Source: Macrostomum hystrix
Taxonomy: Eukaryota > Platyhelminthes > Macrostomidae
Length of the DNA: 64,000 bases
Direction of reading: 5' to 3'
NCBI GenBank assembly: GCA_950097015.1
Contig: CATNEN010000012.1
Span: 1,977,501 to 2,041,500 of the forward strand
Of the stretch, positions 63,365 through 64,000 are shown one piece after another; positions within the stretch are counted from its first letter, which is position 1; every line of letters starts with the position of its first letter. The position numbers and the translations under genes were made by a program. The notes under the pieces were generated by a model. The model was not told the origin of the DNA. It searched no databases and saw only the letters and a program-made list of their open reading frames with translations.

Positions 63365-63545
63365 CGTAGGCGAATCGCCTACTAACGCAATGCGCCACAT
63401 CTGCCCGCCGGGTTGTTCGCCGCTGACGCCGCTGACGTCGTTGAGCAGCTTCGCCAACCGCGGCAGCCGCAATAGCCAGTAATTCTTCGTCGCAATTGTC
63501 GTCGTTGTCAGAATTGATGCCAAAATCTTGCATCTTAGATGGCAT
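63365..63545 (-). CDS. candidate 5' exon of unknown gene
   Basis: From the ATG at 63545 it reads MPSKMQDFGINSDNDDNCDE, then ELLAIAAAAVGEAA, a run rich in Arg and Gln and VSRRFAY, ending at a good donor (TACG|GTAAGC). Two readings: the N-terminus of a PIF/Harbinger-like (HARBI1) nuclease, which often has an acidic start, an Ala run and an Arg run; or the upstream exon of DLG5, with which its phase is compatible (G|AT). Neither is established. It directly abuts the SINE at 63165-63355. Confidence 0.3.
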
Positions 63546-64000
63546 AGCAAAACTCTACTAGCTATGGAAATCTATTACTACGCCTTTTTCCTATGTGTAT
63601 TCCAACAGCTGCCGTAGTACACTCGCGAGGAGCACACGGGCGCTAGGCACGGATGAGCAGCAGTGAGTTGGCGGGGAAAAACACAAAGATATGCGCCGGC
63701 GTGTGGGTCGCGGGCGCACCTCAATCTTCCGTGAGAATTTTTTTCCACTTTTTTCTCTCTCGCTCTACTACTCGCTTCTACATCTCTCCTTGATTGCTGC
63801 CAGGGCTGAGGCTGCGGAGGAAGAGACACTGAACGAGGCCGAGCTCTCTTTTGCCCGTAGAAATGCGGCAGCACCTAGGCTGAGCTGGGGCTGCGTGGAC
63901 GGAGACGAGATAGCGCTGCTGTGAGCGGGATTTGCCAATATCCGACAGGCGGGAGACGAGGAGAGCTGTTGCAAACACGAGCATTGGCCCTCTGAGAGCG
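63546..64000. other. window end, no recognised gene
   Basis: Moderately GC-rich with several short frames on both strands; could include a promoter or 5' untranslated region for the candidate exon at 63365-63545. Confidence 0.4.

Noticed and set aside
63365-63545. CC2D1/Lgd N-terminus
   Set aside because: The acidic EELLAI stretch recalls CC2D1 N-termini, but the following Ala and Arg runs and the lack of DM14 repeats nearby do not support it.

Overview
The window is eukaryotic. It has split genes with GT-AG introns, animal-specific gene families (a nicotinic acetylcholine receptor alpha subunit, DLG5, OSTM1, PDCD2L, a Golgi-type GH47 mannosidase), tRNA-derived SINEs and a very high load of tandem repeats. 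A small invertebrate is likely. The GC-rich coding exons (polyQ, polyG and polyA tracts) set in repeat-choked non-coding DNA remind me of the free-living flatworm Macrostomum, but that is a recollection, not a demonstrated match.

Layout: (1) 0.4-7.8 kb: pieces of a minus-strand EF-hand gene whose proposed 5' exon lies at 7464-7824, so that a complete plus-strand alpha-1,2-mannosidase gene (3616-6083, two exons) appears nested in its first intron. (2) 8-11.4 kb: no gene, several arrays. (3) 11.5-19.9 kb, plus: a complete ten-exon nAChR alpha subunit; all ten exons join in phase to 587 residues. (4) 21.3-28.7 kb, minus: OSTM1 (two exons), an unassigned 151-residue ORF and PDCD2L (two exons, with an apparent one-base homopolymer frameshift). 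(5) 28.8-35.6 kb: intergenic satellite block, including about 62 copies of a 56-bp unit. (6) 35.65-56 kb, minus: DLG5; seven exons join in phase to 1718 residues with coiled coil, PDZ1-PDZ2, PDZ3-PDZ4, SH3 and guanylate-kinase-like domains. (7) 56-64 kb: gene-poor, with one near-perfect 30-bp array, a SINE and one candidate 5' exon.

The striking property is that almost every intron or gap longer than about 250 bp holds its own minisatellite (10-84 bp unit). Most long open frames in the window are these arrays read through, because units are divisible by three or lack stops. Some arrays are related at a distance: a 32-34-bp family with a conserved GAGAAAAT...GGTGG..GGG core occurs in three nAChR introns (both orientations) and upstream of PDCD2L, and a 16-bp unit occurs both in and beyond the mannosidase gene.

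The genes do not form an obvious pathway: glycan trimming (mannosidase), synaptic ligand-gated channel (nAChR), lysosomal chloride-transporter partner (OSTM1), PDCD2-type ribosome-assembly chaperone relative (PDCD2L) and a polarity scaffold (DLG5). All exon coordinates were deduced by eye from splice signals, phase continuity and family resemblance; no transcript or database evidence was available.
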